Positions 1 to 6,003 of a stretch of DNA of 6,003 bases are shown here, piece by piece. The DNA is from Pelagibacteraceae bacterium. Lineage in GTDB: Bacteria > Pseudomonadota > Alphaproteobacteria > Pelagibacterales > Pelagibacteraceae. The stretch is taken from contig VTPF01000044.1 in NCBI GenBank assembly GCA_008638025.1, positions 1-6,003 of the forward strand. The letters run 5' to 3'. The stretch's first letter is position 1. Each line of letters opens with the position of its first letter. The notes below the pieces were generated by a model. That model saw only the letters and a program-made list of their open reading frames with translations, ran no database searches and was not told the DNA's origin. A program made the position numbers and the translations under genes.

Positions 1-693
1 AACTGCTTGTCGCATGGTTTCGGGATAAGTGGATCCACATCGATCATTAATATTAATTCCATTGGGATTAGTTCCCAATGCGATAACAGTAGCGCCAAGT
101 TCTTGTAAAATTTGTGGTGCAGCCTTGTATCCAGCGCCATTAGCACAATCCACTACTACCTTCATACCATTAAGGGTAAAACTTGCAGGAAAATTACTTT
201 TTAGAATTTCTATATATTTTTGATTTCCATCCTCTAATCTTTTTACTCGCCCTAACTGCTCCACCGGTACTAATAATTTAGATTGTTTTTGATCGATTAA
301 TTTTTCAATTTTTTTCTCAACTTGATCCGATAGTTTTAATCCATCGGGTCCAAATAATTTTAATCCATTATCATAATAAGGGTTATGCGAAGCGGTGATC
401 ATAATTCCCATGTCTGCTTTCATGGATCTGGTAAGCATAGCTAACGCATTAGTAGGAATAGGACCAAAGGTGATGACATCCATACCTGCAGAACTTAAAC
501 CGGATACTAAAGCAGGCTCTAACATATAACCCGAAACTCTTGTATCTTTTGCAATAATAGCTAAGTGCTTTTTTTTATCTTTAATTTTGAAATAACTTCC
601 TGCAGCAAGTGCAAACCTATAAAAGTTCTCTCCAGTTATATTACCCTGGTTAGCAATGCCTCTTATTCCGTCTGTACCAAAGTATTTTTTCAT
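1..693 (-). CDS. glmM: Phosphoglucosamine mutase GlmM (5' part; C-terminal half runs off the window)
   Basis: GlmM interconverts glucosamine-6-phosphate and glucosamine-1-phosphate in the cytosol, on the route to UDP-N-acetylglucosamine for peptidoglycan and LPS. The first 231 codons are present, about half of the usual ~445 residues. The protein opens with MKKYFGTDGIRG, the family's N-terminal signature. The active-site loop ITASHNPYYDNG spans residues 99-110 and places the phosphorylated serine at S102, the same number as in E. coli GlmM. NGLKLFGPDG (109-118) and VVVDCANGAG (about 168-177) are also typical. The Mg-binding DGDGDR loop and the C-terminal sugar/phosphate-binding domain lie beyond the window edge, so their integrity cannot be judged. 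The ATG overlaps the folP stop by one base (TAATG), which suggests translational coupling; no Shine-Dalgarno sequence is visible upstream. The ftsH-folP-glmM order is widely conserved in Proteobacteria. The identification is secure. Confidence 0.97.
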   Translation of the reverse strand, partial: MKKYFGTDGIRGIANQGNITGENFYRFALAAGSYFKIKDKKKHLAIIAKDTRVSGYMLEPALVSGLSSAGMDVITFGPIPTNALAMLTRSMKADMGIMITASHNPYYDNGLKLFGPDGLKLSDQVEKKIEKLIDQKQSKLLVPVEQLGRVKRLEDGNQKYIEILKSNFPASFTLNGMKVVVDCANGAGYKAAPQILQELGATVIALGTNPNGININDRCGSTYPETMRQAV

Positions 694-1754
694 TAAATTT
701 TATGCAATGCTGAGTTAATTGATAATGCCTCGTTAACTTCTTTTATATCATGGACCCTAAAAAACTGAACGCCTTGGTTCGCACCAATTATTACAGATGA
801 TATCGTTCCCCCTAATCTTGAGATACTATCTTTCTTTTCCATAATTTTACCAATAAAGCTTTTGCGTGATGGTCCTAACATCAAAGGACAACCTAAGGAG
901 TGAAAAAAAGATATTTTGCTCATTAAAGTAAGGTTGTGATTAACATTTTTTCCAAAACCAATACCTGGATCTAAAATAATGCTATTTCTATTCAAACCTC
1001 TTTTTTCTAGTTTGTTAATTTTATCTTCAAAATAATCATAAATTTCAATGAGAACATTTTTGTAACTAGGATTTTTCTGCATTGTATCTGGTGTTCCTTG
1101 AGAATGATTTAAAATAATTGGTTTTTTTAATTTAACTACTAAAGACTCAGCTTGAGGATCAAAATCTAAAGCTGAAACATCATTAATTATTTTTGCACCG
1201 ACTTTAATAGCTGCCTGCATCACGGAAGCTTTGCGAGTATCAATCGAGACAATATTTTTTTTTATTTGGCTGATTTTTTTAATAATTTTGATTACTCTTT
1301 TATTTTCTTCTTGTTCACTAATCAATTGAGCGCCAGGTCTAGTTGACTCTCCACCTACATCAATGATCTTGGCTCCTTGCTTTAGCATTTCTTTAGCCTT
1401 GTTAATCGCCTTAGAAAAAGTATTAAATTTTCCCCCATCTGAAAAACTGTCTGGAGTTACATTTAACACACCCATAAGAATTGGATTGTCCAAAGTAAGA
1501 CCGCAGATAGTTTTTTTCTTTTTTGTAATATTGTTCAAATCTTTTATCACTTGTTTTTTTACACTTTTTTTCAATGTAGATAATTTAGAAACATGAATTA
1601 TATTTTTATTATTTTGATTTTTTGAAATAATTTCAATTTTCTCAAATGCAATGGTAGGGTTACCATGAATGGGGAGGGCTAGTTTTTTTTGGATATGGTA
1701 GCTAGCATCGCTTCCATAAAGAAAGCTAAGCGGTCTAATATAAACAGACCTCAT
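693..1754 (-). CDS. folP: Dihydropteroate synthase FolP with N-terminal extension
   Basis: FolP condenses p-aminobenzoate with 6-hydroxymethyl-7,8-dihydropterin pyrophosphate to make dihydropteroate in the cytosolic folate pathway. The TIM-barrel domain runs from about residue 85 to 353. It retains the family's ligand residues: N98 in GVLNVTPDSFSDGG, D132 in IIDVGGESTRPG, D162 in SIDTRK, N191 in INDVSA, D262 in LDPGIGFGK, K298 in GPSRKSFIG, and R333/H335 in RVHD. The 353-residue length exceeds the usual ~280 because of about 84 extra N-terminal residues, beginning MRSVYIRPLSFLYGSDA. A similar RPL..L.G.DA block precedes DHPS in many alphaproteobacteria, and I know of no assigned role for it. 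The loop usually written MH(M/A)QG reads NHSQG (216-220). The ATG lies 8 nt after the ftsH stop with no clear Shine-Dalgarno; the conserved extension starting right after it supports this start. It is probably co-transcribed with ftsH and glmM. Confidence 0.97.
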   Translation of the reverse strand: MRSVYIRPLSFLYGSDASYHIQKKLALPIHGNPTIAFEKIEIISKNQNNKNIIHVSKLSTLKKSVKKQVIKDLNNITKKKKTICGLTLDNPILMGVLNVTPDSFSDGGKFNTFSKAINKAKEMLKQGAKIIDVGGESTRPGAQLISEQEENKRVIKIIKKISQIKKNIVSIDTRKASVMQAAIKVGAKIINDVSALDFDPQAESLVVKLKKPIILNHSQGTPDTMQKNPSYKNVLIEIYDYFEDKINKLEKRGLNRNSIILDPGIGFGKNVNHNLTLMSKISFFHSLGCPLMLGPSRKSFIGKIMEKKDSISRLGGTISSVIIGANQGVQFFRVHDIKEVNEALSINSALHKI

Positions 1755-1762
1755 GAAAAAAC

Positions 1763-3655
1763 TTAATTTTGAAGTTTTGGTTTTAAACCAATTGATCCAA
1801 GAGCACTATCAGATGATGAAGAACTATCATCATTCTTAGTAACCCCACGATTTGGATAAATATTTTTGAAAATTAAATTTCTAATCTCATCACCATTTAA
1901 CGTCTCATATTCTAATAGAGCTTTAGAAATTTTATGCAAATCATCTATTTTTTCAGTAAGAATTTTTTTTGCTCGGTTATAACCTGAATCTACAATCTTT
2001 CTTACCTCAGCATCAATTTTTTTTGCAGTTTCTTCTGAAACATTTTGTGTTCTTGCAACGGAACGACCCAAAAATACCTCTTCTTCATTTTCTTGATAAG
2101 CAACTGGACCCATAAGATCACTCATACCCCAGCGTGTAACCATGTTTTTTGCCATTTTTGTAACCATTTCAATATCTGATGATGCACCAGAAGTTACCTT
2201 GTCATGTCCAAAAATAATTTCTTCAGCAATACGTCCACCCATAGCAACAGAAATATCTGCATACATTTTTTCTCTGCTCATCGACAACTGGTCTCTCTCA
2301 GGTAGCCTCATTACCATTCCAAGTGCTCTGCCTCTTGGTATAATGGTTGCTTTGTGAATTGGATCTGAAGCTTTTTCATATAAAGCGACAATAGCGTGTC
2401 CACCTTCATGGTAAGCTGTTAATTTTTTCTCATCTTCCGACATCACCATAGATCTTCGTTCTGCACCCATCATGACTTTATCTTTTGCCTCTTCCAAATC
2501 TGACATGGTCACAATTCTTTTGTTTTTTCTTGCCGCTAATAAAGCAGCTTCATTACAAATATTGGCTAAATCAGCACCTGAAAATCCTGGCGTTCCTCTT
2601 GCAATAGTTCTTGGTATCACATCAGGTCCAGTCGTGATCTTTTTCAAATGGACTTTTAAAATAGCCTCTCTTCCAATAATATCTGGGTTTGGCACGACCA
2701 CTTGTCTATCAAATCGACCTGGTCTTAATAATGCCGGATCTAATACATCTGGTCTGTTCGTAGCAGCAATTAAAATTACTCCTTCATTCGTTTCAAAGCC
2801 ATCCATCTCTACTAGCAGCTGATTTAATGTTTGTTCTCTTTCATCGTTTCCGCCACCTAGTCCTGCGCCTCGGCTTCTACCTACCGCATCAATCTCATCT
2901 ATAAAAATAATACAAGGTGCATTTTTCTTACCCTGTTCAAACATGTCTCTTACTCTAGATGCACCTACACCTACAAACATTTCCACAAAGTCTGATCCTG
3001 AAATAGTAAAGAAAGGAACGTTGGCCTCTCCAGCCACTGCTCTTGCGATCAATGTTTTACCTGTACCTGGAGGTCCAATTAACAAGGCACCTTTCGGAAT
3101 TTTTCCACCTAATTTTTGAAATTTTCTTGGATCTTTTAAAAACTCTACTACTTCTTCTAATTCCTCTTTTGCTTCATCAACACCCGCAACATCTTTAAAG
3201 GTAACTCGACCATGAGCTTCTGTTAATAATTTTGCCTTGGACTTTCCAAATCCCATCGCTCCACCTTTTCCACCTTGCATCTGGCGCATAAAAAATATCC
3301 ATACAGCAATTAAGAGTAGCATTGGGAACCATGATAGAAGAACACCAAAGAAAGATGGCATTTTGTCTTCTACTGGACCTGCCGAAAAAGAAACTCCTTT
3401 AGCAGAAAGTTTTTCAACTAAGTTTGGATAGTTAGGTGAATAAGTTCTAAATTTAGAACCATTGGTAAAAGTTCCTTCAATATTATTTCCTTTAATATCT
3501 ACAGATACAACATTTCCTTTTTCCACTTCATTAATGAAAGTAGAAAACGGTAAATCTTTAGATGGTGACATTGCAGATGGGTTTTGGAATAAATTAAAAA
3601 GCCCCAAAACTAAAAGAGCTATCACTGCCCACATGCTTAAATTTTTTAAATTCAT
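1763..3655 (-). CDS. ftsH: ATP-dependent zinc metalloprotease FtsH
   Basis: FtsH is the membrane-anchored AAA+ protease, working as a hexamer, that degrades misassembled membrane proteins and short-lived cytosolic regulators; in E. coli these include RpoH and LpxC. At 630 residues it is of normal length. Domains in order: transmembrane helix at about 8-23; periplasmic domain 24-102; second transmembrane helix about 103-123; AAA module with Walker A GPPGTGKT (194-201), pore loop FVG (227-229), Walker B FIDEID (251-256) and second region of homology [17 protein letters not shown] (298-314) carrying arginine fingers R311/R314; M41 peptidase with zinc motif HEGGH (416-420) and probable third ligand D494 in TSGASSD. 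The motif is HEAGH in E. coli; as I recall, Gly at this position is common in alphaproteobacteria. The tail (about 605-630) is a Ser-rich, probably disordered segment with five consecutive serines. The ATG is preceded by no Shine-Dalgarno but by an RpoH-like promoter. It heads the ftsH-folP-glmM unit. Confidence 0.98.
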   Translation of the reverse strand: MNLKNLSMWAVIALLVLGLFNLFQNPSAMSPSKDLPFSTFINEVEKGNVVSVDIKGNNIEGTFTNGSKFRTYSPNYPNLVEKLSAKGVSFSAGPVEDKMPSFFGVLLSWFPMLLLIAVWIFFMRQMQGGKGGAMGFGKSKAKLLTEAHGRVTFKDVAGVDEAKEELEEVVEFLKDPRKFQKLGGKIPKGALLIGPPGTGKTLIARAVAGEANVPFFTISGSDFVEMFVGVGASRVRDMFEQGKKNAPCIIFIDEIDAVGRSRGAGLGGGNDEREQTLNQLLVEMDGFETNEGVILIAATNRPDVLDPALLRPGRFDRQVVVPNPDIIGREAILKVHLKKITTGPDVIPRTIARGTPGFSGADLANICNEAALLAARKNKRIVTMSDLEEAKDKVMMGAERRSMVMSEDEKKLTAYHEGGHAIVALYEKASDPIHKATIIPRGRALGMVMRLPERDQLSMSREKMYADISVAMGGRIAEEIIFGHDKVTSGASSDIEMVTKMAKNMVTRWGMSDLMGPVAYQENEEEVFLGRSVARTQNVSEETAKKIDAEVRKIVDSGYNRAKKILTEKIDDLHKISKALLEYETLNGDEIRNLIFKNIYPNRGVTKNDDSSSSSDSALGSIGLKPKLQN

Positions 3656-3663
3656 ATATTGTA

Positions 3664-3691
3664 AAATAAGTATTTAATTTAATCTTACAAG
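3664..3691 (-). promoter_or_regulatory. Putative RpoH (sigma-32) heat-shock promoter of ftsH
   Basis: On the minus strand CTTG (3691-3688) is followed after exactly 17 nt by CTTATTT (3670-3664). This fits the heat-shock promoter consensus described for Alphaproteobacteria, CTTG-N17/18-CYTATNT, at every specified position. The -10 element ends 8 nt before the ftsH ATG (3655), so transcription would start within a few bases of the codon and give an almost leaderless mRNA. Heat-shock control of ftsH is known in other Proteobacteria. In such AT-rich DNA the -10 part alone carries little weight; the CTTG, the exact spacing and the position ahead of ftsH make it plausible. Confidence 0.6.
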
Positions 3692-3705
3692 GAGCAAAAT
3701 ATCAT

Positions 3706-3724
3706 AAAAACAAATAAATTTGTT
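3706..3724 (-). terminator. Weak AT-only hairpin with U-run after tilS
   Basis: Seven bases after the tilS stop codon, the minus strand can form a hairpin with 6-bp arms AACAAA/TTTGTT (3709-3724) around a 4-nt loop. It runs into five consecutive T (3710-3706), two of which belong to the stem. With only one G:C pair per arm the stem is weak, so it is at best a leaky terminator between cpoB-tilS and ftsH. Chance occurrence in AT-rich spacer DNA is quite possible. Confidence 0.3.
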
Positions 3725-3730
3725 ATATTA

Positions 3731-4759
3731 TTACGCATTTCTATTCTCTTTGCTCATAATAATTTTGTTTTTATCTAAACTAAAGACAAAACCTCCTAAA
3801 GTAACTTTTGAAAATTTTTTTCCTTTAATAGATGAAATTAAGTGCTCAAGTCCTTTCGCTCTAGGTGGGTACTCTTTTTTAGATTTGTTTCGAATTAACT
3901 CAGACATGACTCGGTACGTGATTTCCATAGGTTGATTTAAAAATAATTGCTTATCAATAGTTATTTTATTTTTTTGTACTAAACGAATATGTTTTTTATG
4001 TGATTGTTTGACATAAAAATCAATAGCATCTTTTGCAGTATTAAGATTGGTTATAGTCTTTAAAATTCTAGTTTGATCCAATCCTTCTTTTGCTAAAGAA
4101 GATTTTAATTTTCTAATTCTGGAGCGTAAAAACAAATCATTAGAATTAGAAGGGTCTTTTACAAAAGTTGTAAAAACTTTTGTAGCGGTATAAACAAGCT
4201 CTTTTTTAGATAAGTGTAAAAAAGGCCTGATAATATTAATATTATTTTTGTTGGTTTCATGAATTTTCATAGAGGAAAGTCCATACAAACCGCTTCCTCT
4301 GCTAAGTCGTATATAAAAGTTTTCAATTTGATCGTCCAAATGATGCGCGGTTAATAAAAATAAGATTTTGTTTTTTTTGCAAAAATCATTCATTAATTTA
4401 TATCTCTCATCTCTTGCATTTTTTTGAATACCCTTACGAATCTTCTTTTTTACTTTTAAAATTTTAGAGATTGAATTTATTTTTAATAAATTCTTTTGAA
4501 CTGATTTTGCTTCAGCGGCACTATTTTTTCTTATCCCATGATCAATGATTAAAAAAAAAGATTGATTGTTATTTTGTTCAGAATAAATTTTAGCACAATA
4601 GGCAAGGGCCAAACTATCAGGTCCTCCTGAAACTGCGATGGCAAATTTTTTTTTACCAACAATTTTTTTTATTACCTGATCAAACTGAAGATAAATTTTT
4701 GAAATTATTTTATTTTGTAAAAAGCTACTATGATTGACATTTAAATTTTTTGGTCTCAT
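3731..4759 (-). CDS. tilS: tRNA(Ile)-lysidine synthase TilS
   Basis: TilS uses ATP to attach lysine to C34 of the CAU-anticodon isoleucine tRNA, switching its decoding from AUG to AUA, which matters in an AT-rich genome using many ATA codons. From the ATG at 4759 the protein is 342 residues. Motifs: the N-type PP-loop AVSGGPDS (about 42-49), DHGIRKNSAAEA (73-84), TAHHLDDQIENF (127-138), RLSRGSGLYGL (141-151), IRPFLHLSKKEL (167-178) and the TilS signature DPSNSNDLFLRSRIRKL (202-218). The C-terminal part is shorter than in E. coli (~430 residues) but ends with an LGGFVF segment like other alphaproteobacterial TilS. I chose ATG 4759 over the in-frame TTG at 4819: it is the only ATG upstream of the PP-loop, and no ATG, GTG or TTG follows before that motif. 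A weak purine stretch (AGAAAG) precedes it. This start lies inside cpoB (32-nt overlap). Several 8-9-nt A/T homopolymers occur in the 5' half. Confidence 0.95.
   Translation of the reverse strand: MRPKNLNVNHSSFLQNKIISKIYLQFDQVIKKIVGKKKFAIAVSGGPDSLALAYCAKIYSEQNNNQSFFLIIDHGIRKNSAAEAKSVQKNLLKINSISKILKVKKKIRKGIQKNARDERYKLMNDFCKKNKILFLLTAHHLDDQIENFYIRLSRGSGLYGLSSMKIHETNKNNINIIRPFLHLSKKELVYTATKVFTTFVKDPSNSNDLFLRSRIRKLKSSLAKEGLDQTRILKTITNLNTAKDAIDFYVKQSHKKHIRLVQKNKITIDKQLFLNQPMEITYRVMSELIRNKSKKEYPPRAKGLEHLISSIKGKKFSKVTLGGFVFSLDKNKIIMSKENRNA
4160..4184. repeat. Perfect 10-bp inverted repeat inside tilS
   Basis: TACAAAAGTT (4160-4169) and AACTTTTGTA (4175-4184) are exact reverse complements separated by 5 nt. 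They could form a hairpin in the tilS mRNA, in the segment encoding roughly KVFTTFVK just before the DPSN motif. On the minus strand it is followed by AAAAG rather than a T-run, so it is not an intrinsic terminator of tilS. It may simply result from the coding of Val/Phe/Thr/Lys in AT-rich codons. Confidence 0.5.
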
Positions 4760-5744
4760 ATTTGGCTTTCTGAATAATGGACTTGTCTGCTTTTGGATAT
4801 TGTTTTTGAACACCAACAAGCATATTGCATCCCTGTTCTTTTTCTCCTAGCTCAGCCAAAGTGATTCCTAGCTTAAGAAGGTTCTGAGGAGCTTTGGAAC
4901 TTTTTGGATATTTTTGATATCCATCTAAATACGCTGCTGCCGCATCATGATACAATTGTCTAATGTAGTAAGTTTCTGCAAACCAATATTGCGCACTCCC
5001 CGCAAGTGAGTGTTGAGGATTGAGTTCTATAAATTCTTTTAAAGCTAATTCAGCTTTTTCATAATCTCCTACTTTAATTAAGTTGGTTGCAAACTTATAT
5101 TGTTCGTTAGGATCAACTTTAGGTAAAATTCTTTCTTTTGCAACTGGAGCAGTTTTAACTACTGGTGCTGGACTTACGCTTCTAATTTCTTGCTTTGCAT
5201 TAGCTGGCAAACCAGCTGTTTGTTTTTCATCTAATACTTTTCCAAAATCTTTCATTTGTCCGGTTCCAGGAAATTGTTTAGGTGCTCCAGAAACTTTATT
5301 GGTAGCAGCAACATTATTTGTTTTAGGGGCCGCTGAACTTGTTTGTTGATTTGCTTTGCTAGTATTGGTAGATGGCTGAATAGTTGAATTTTCTAACTGA
5401 CTAAATCTTAATTCTGTATCTTTTTGAATTTTTTCAACTCGGTCAGAAATTTTTTGTAAACTAAATAATGTTTCTTCATTGCTTGCTGTGATTTTTTGAA
5501 TTTGCTCTTCAAGCTCAGAAAGTTTTACAAGCTGCCTAGTAAGTGCGCCCTCTAAAGCAGCCGGAACTCCTTGAGTACCGGATGAAGATTGAGTTGAGAA
5601 GCTTTTGCTATAAACAGCTTTCTCTAAAGTTTTTAAATCCTTATTTAACGTCTGTAACTCTTGAAGAATTTTATTTAATTGTTCATCAGCATTAACGCTA
5701 AATGCGAAACAAACAAAACATATAAATACAAATATTTTTTTCAT
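4728..5744 (-). CDS. cpoB: Cell division coordinator CpoB (YbgF), periplasmic TPR protein
   Basis: CpoB is a periplasmic partner of the Tol-Pal system; in E. coli it coordinates peptidoglycan synthesis with outer-membrane constriction at division. From the ATG at 5744 it has 338 residues. Residues 1-19 form a Sec signal peptide (MKK, then a Phe/Val/Cys-rich core, ending VNA before DEQ). Two coiled-coil stretches follow (about 20-43 and 68-116), matching the trimerising N-terminal region of YbgF. Then comes a low-complexity Ser/Thr/Asn/Gln/Ala/Pro linker (about 117-210), probably flexible. The C-terminal TPR domain (about 211-336) carries the family pattern AQYWFAETYY..., DGYQKYPKSSKAPQNLLKLG and two cysteines (GCNM, KFKC). 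A TTG two codons upstream is an alternative start, but the ATG gives a cleaner signal peptide. It lies next to pal, as is usual, but a strong terminator separates the two. Its 3' end overlaps tilS. The family assignment is firm; the division role is inferred by homology. Confidence 0.93.
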   Translation of the reverse strand: MKKIFVFICFVCFAFSVNADEQLNKILQELQTLNKDLKTLEKAVYSKSFSTQSSSGTQGVPAALEGALTRQLVKLSELEEQIQKITASNEETLFSLQKISDRVEKIQKDTELRFSQLENSTIQPSTNTSKANQQTSSAAPKTNNVAATNKVSGAPKQFPGTGQMKDFGKVLDEKQTAGLPANAKQEIRSVSPAPVVKTAPVAKERILPKVDPNEQYKFATNLIKVGDYEKAELALKEFIELNPQHSLAGSAQYWFAETYYIRQLYHDAAAAYLDGYQKYPKSSKAPQNLLKLGITLAELGEKEQGCNMLVGVQKQYPKADKSIIQKAKYETKKFKCQS

Positions 5745-5749
5745 GTACA

Positions 5750-5777
5750 ATTACATTACTACAATAAAATTAGGCAA
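5750..5777 (-). promoter_or_regulatory. Possible sigma-70-type promoter of cpoB
   Basis: TTGCCT (5777-5772) and TGTAAT (5755-5750) on the minus strand are separated by 16 nt and match the -35 and -10 consensus at 4/6 and 5/6 positions. They sit directly after the pal terminator, where cpoB would need its own promoter. The -10 ends 5 nt before the ATG, so the mRNA would be leaderless. Such matches are common by chance in AT-rich DNA. Confidence 0.33.
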
Positions 5778-5815
5778 AAAAAAGACCCTGAAGATATTAA
5801 TCACTCAGGGTCTTT
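5776..5815 (-). terminator. Strong intrinsic terminator downstream of pal
   Basis: On the minus strand AAAGACCCTGA (5815-5805) pairs perfectly with TCAGGGTCTTT (5791-5781), giving an 11-bp stem that includes a GACCCTGA/TCAGGGTC core, around a 13-nt loop. The stem runs directly into eight consecutive T (5783-5776; the first three lie in the stem). It begins 15 nt after the pal stop codon. On the plus strand only three T follow the stem, so it acts in one direction. It is the clearest terminator in the window. Confidence 0.92.
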
Positions 5816-5830
5816 GATTTAAAAAATTAA

Positions 5831-6003
5831 TTATTGACTTTTAATAGTAACTGATCTTCTGTTTTGAGACCAAGCTAATGCTGAAGACTCTGTATTTACT
5901 GGTCTTTCTTTACCATAGCTAATTACTTTAATACTTGCTTTCGCAATTCCTTTACTCATTAAATAATCTCTAGCAGCGTTAGCTCTTCTTTCTCCAAGTG
6001 CTA
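5831..6003 (-). CDS. pal: Peptidoglycan-associated lipoprotein Pal (C-terminal 56 codons only)
   Basis: Pal is the outer-membrane lipoprotein that binds meso-diaminopimelate in peptidoglycan through an OmpA-like domain and cooperates with TolA and TolB during division. Only the last 56 complete codons are in the window. They read ALGERRANAARDYLMSKGI, then ISYGKERPVNT, then AWSQNRRSVTI, ending KSQ and TAA. LGERRANA, SYGKERP and the closing NRR are characteristic of the Pal branch of OmpA-like domains; an Arg within ERRA corresponds to the peptidoglycan-contacting one. The signal peptide, lipobox and first part of the OmpA-like domain lie outside. The position directly upstream of cpoB supports Pal rather than another OmpA-family protein. 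A strong terminator follows the stop. Confidence 0.94.
   Translation of the reverse strand, partial: ALGERRANAARDYLMSKGIAKASIKVISYGKERPVNTESSALAWSQNRRSVTIKSQ

Noticed and set aside
2396..2410. HEGGH instead of HEAGH in the FtsH zinc site as a possible active-site change
   Set aside because: Both His and the catalytic Glu are intact, and Gly at this position is, as far as I recall, frequent in alphaproteobacterial FtsH.
4230..4245. Perfect 16-bp palindrome made only of A and T inside tilS
   Set aside because: It falls in Asn/Ile codons and consists of low-complexity AT sequence; palindromes like this arise readily by chance, and no operator context is present.
4760..4819. TTG start for tilS that would add 20 residues
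   Set aside because: It would lengthen the overlap with cpoB to 92 nt and put the PP-loop unusually far from the N-terminus; the ATG at 4759 is preferable.
29..5349. Open reading frames on the plus strand (e.g. 29-223, 1363-1596, 2142-2357, 2472-2822, 3237-3431, 3462-3677, 3720-3935, 5083-5349)
   Set aside because: Most lie antisense within well-supported minus-strand genes (two also cross the spacer flanking ftsH), look like no family I recognise and read as mirror translations of conserved proteins.
5745..5750. TTG start for cpoB two codons before the ATG
   Set aside because: The ATG gives a standard MKK-type signal peptide; the TTG adds nothing and would overlap the candidate -10 box.
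1..6003. A novel defence, mobile or biosynthetic system, CRISPR array or RNA gene
   Set aside because: The whole window is filled by six recognisable core genes on one strand; no direct-repeat array, integrase/transposase motif or tRNA-like fold was seen, and the spacers are under 100 nt.

Overview
The window is a dense, entirely minus-strand block of conserved housekeeping genes from an AT-rich (roughly one-third GC by eye) alphaproteobacterium. In transcription order (right to left) it reads pal (3' end only), cpoB/ybgF, tilS, ftsH, folP, glmM (5' half only). This order, together with the FolP N-terminal extension and the alpha-type TilS and CpoB C-termini, is what I expect of Alphaproteobacteria. 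The low GC, Lys/Asn/Ile-rich proteins, poly-A/T tracts and very short spacers suggest a streamlined genome, such as a SAR11-type or similar marine lineage. That placement is an inference; no rRNA or other phylogenetic marker was tested.

Layout: 5831-6003 holds the last 56 codons of pal. The 86-nt gap after it (5745-5830) contains a strong intrinsic terminator and possibly a cpoB promoter. cpoB (4728-5744) overlaps tilS (3731-4759) by 32 nt. A 75-nt gap (3656-3730) holds a weak AT hairpin and a sequence matching the alphaproteobacterial heat-shock (RpoH) promoter consensus, placed so close to ftsH that the transcript would be nearly leaderless. ftsH (1763-3655), folP (693-1754) and glmM (1-693) follow with an 8-nt gap and a 1-nt stop/start overlap, so they look like one operon. 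No gap exceeds 100 bases.

Functionally the genes fall into an envelope set (Pal and CpoB: outer-membrane constriction and its coordination with peptidoglycan synthesis; GlmM: UDP-GlcNAc precursor supply; FtsH: inner-membrane protein quality control) plus two core-metabolism genes (TilS: decoding of AUA codons; FolP: folate synthesis). The proposed layout is three transcription units: one ending at pal, cpoB-tilS, and ftsH-folP-glmM under heat-shock control.

I found no mobile element, CRISPR array, RNA gene or previously undescribed system. The points worth checking are regulatory: the RpoH-like leaderless promoter of ftsH, the terminator that separates pal from cpoB, and the general absence of Shine-Dalgarno sequences.
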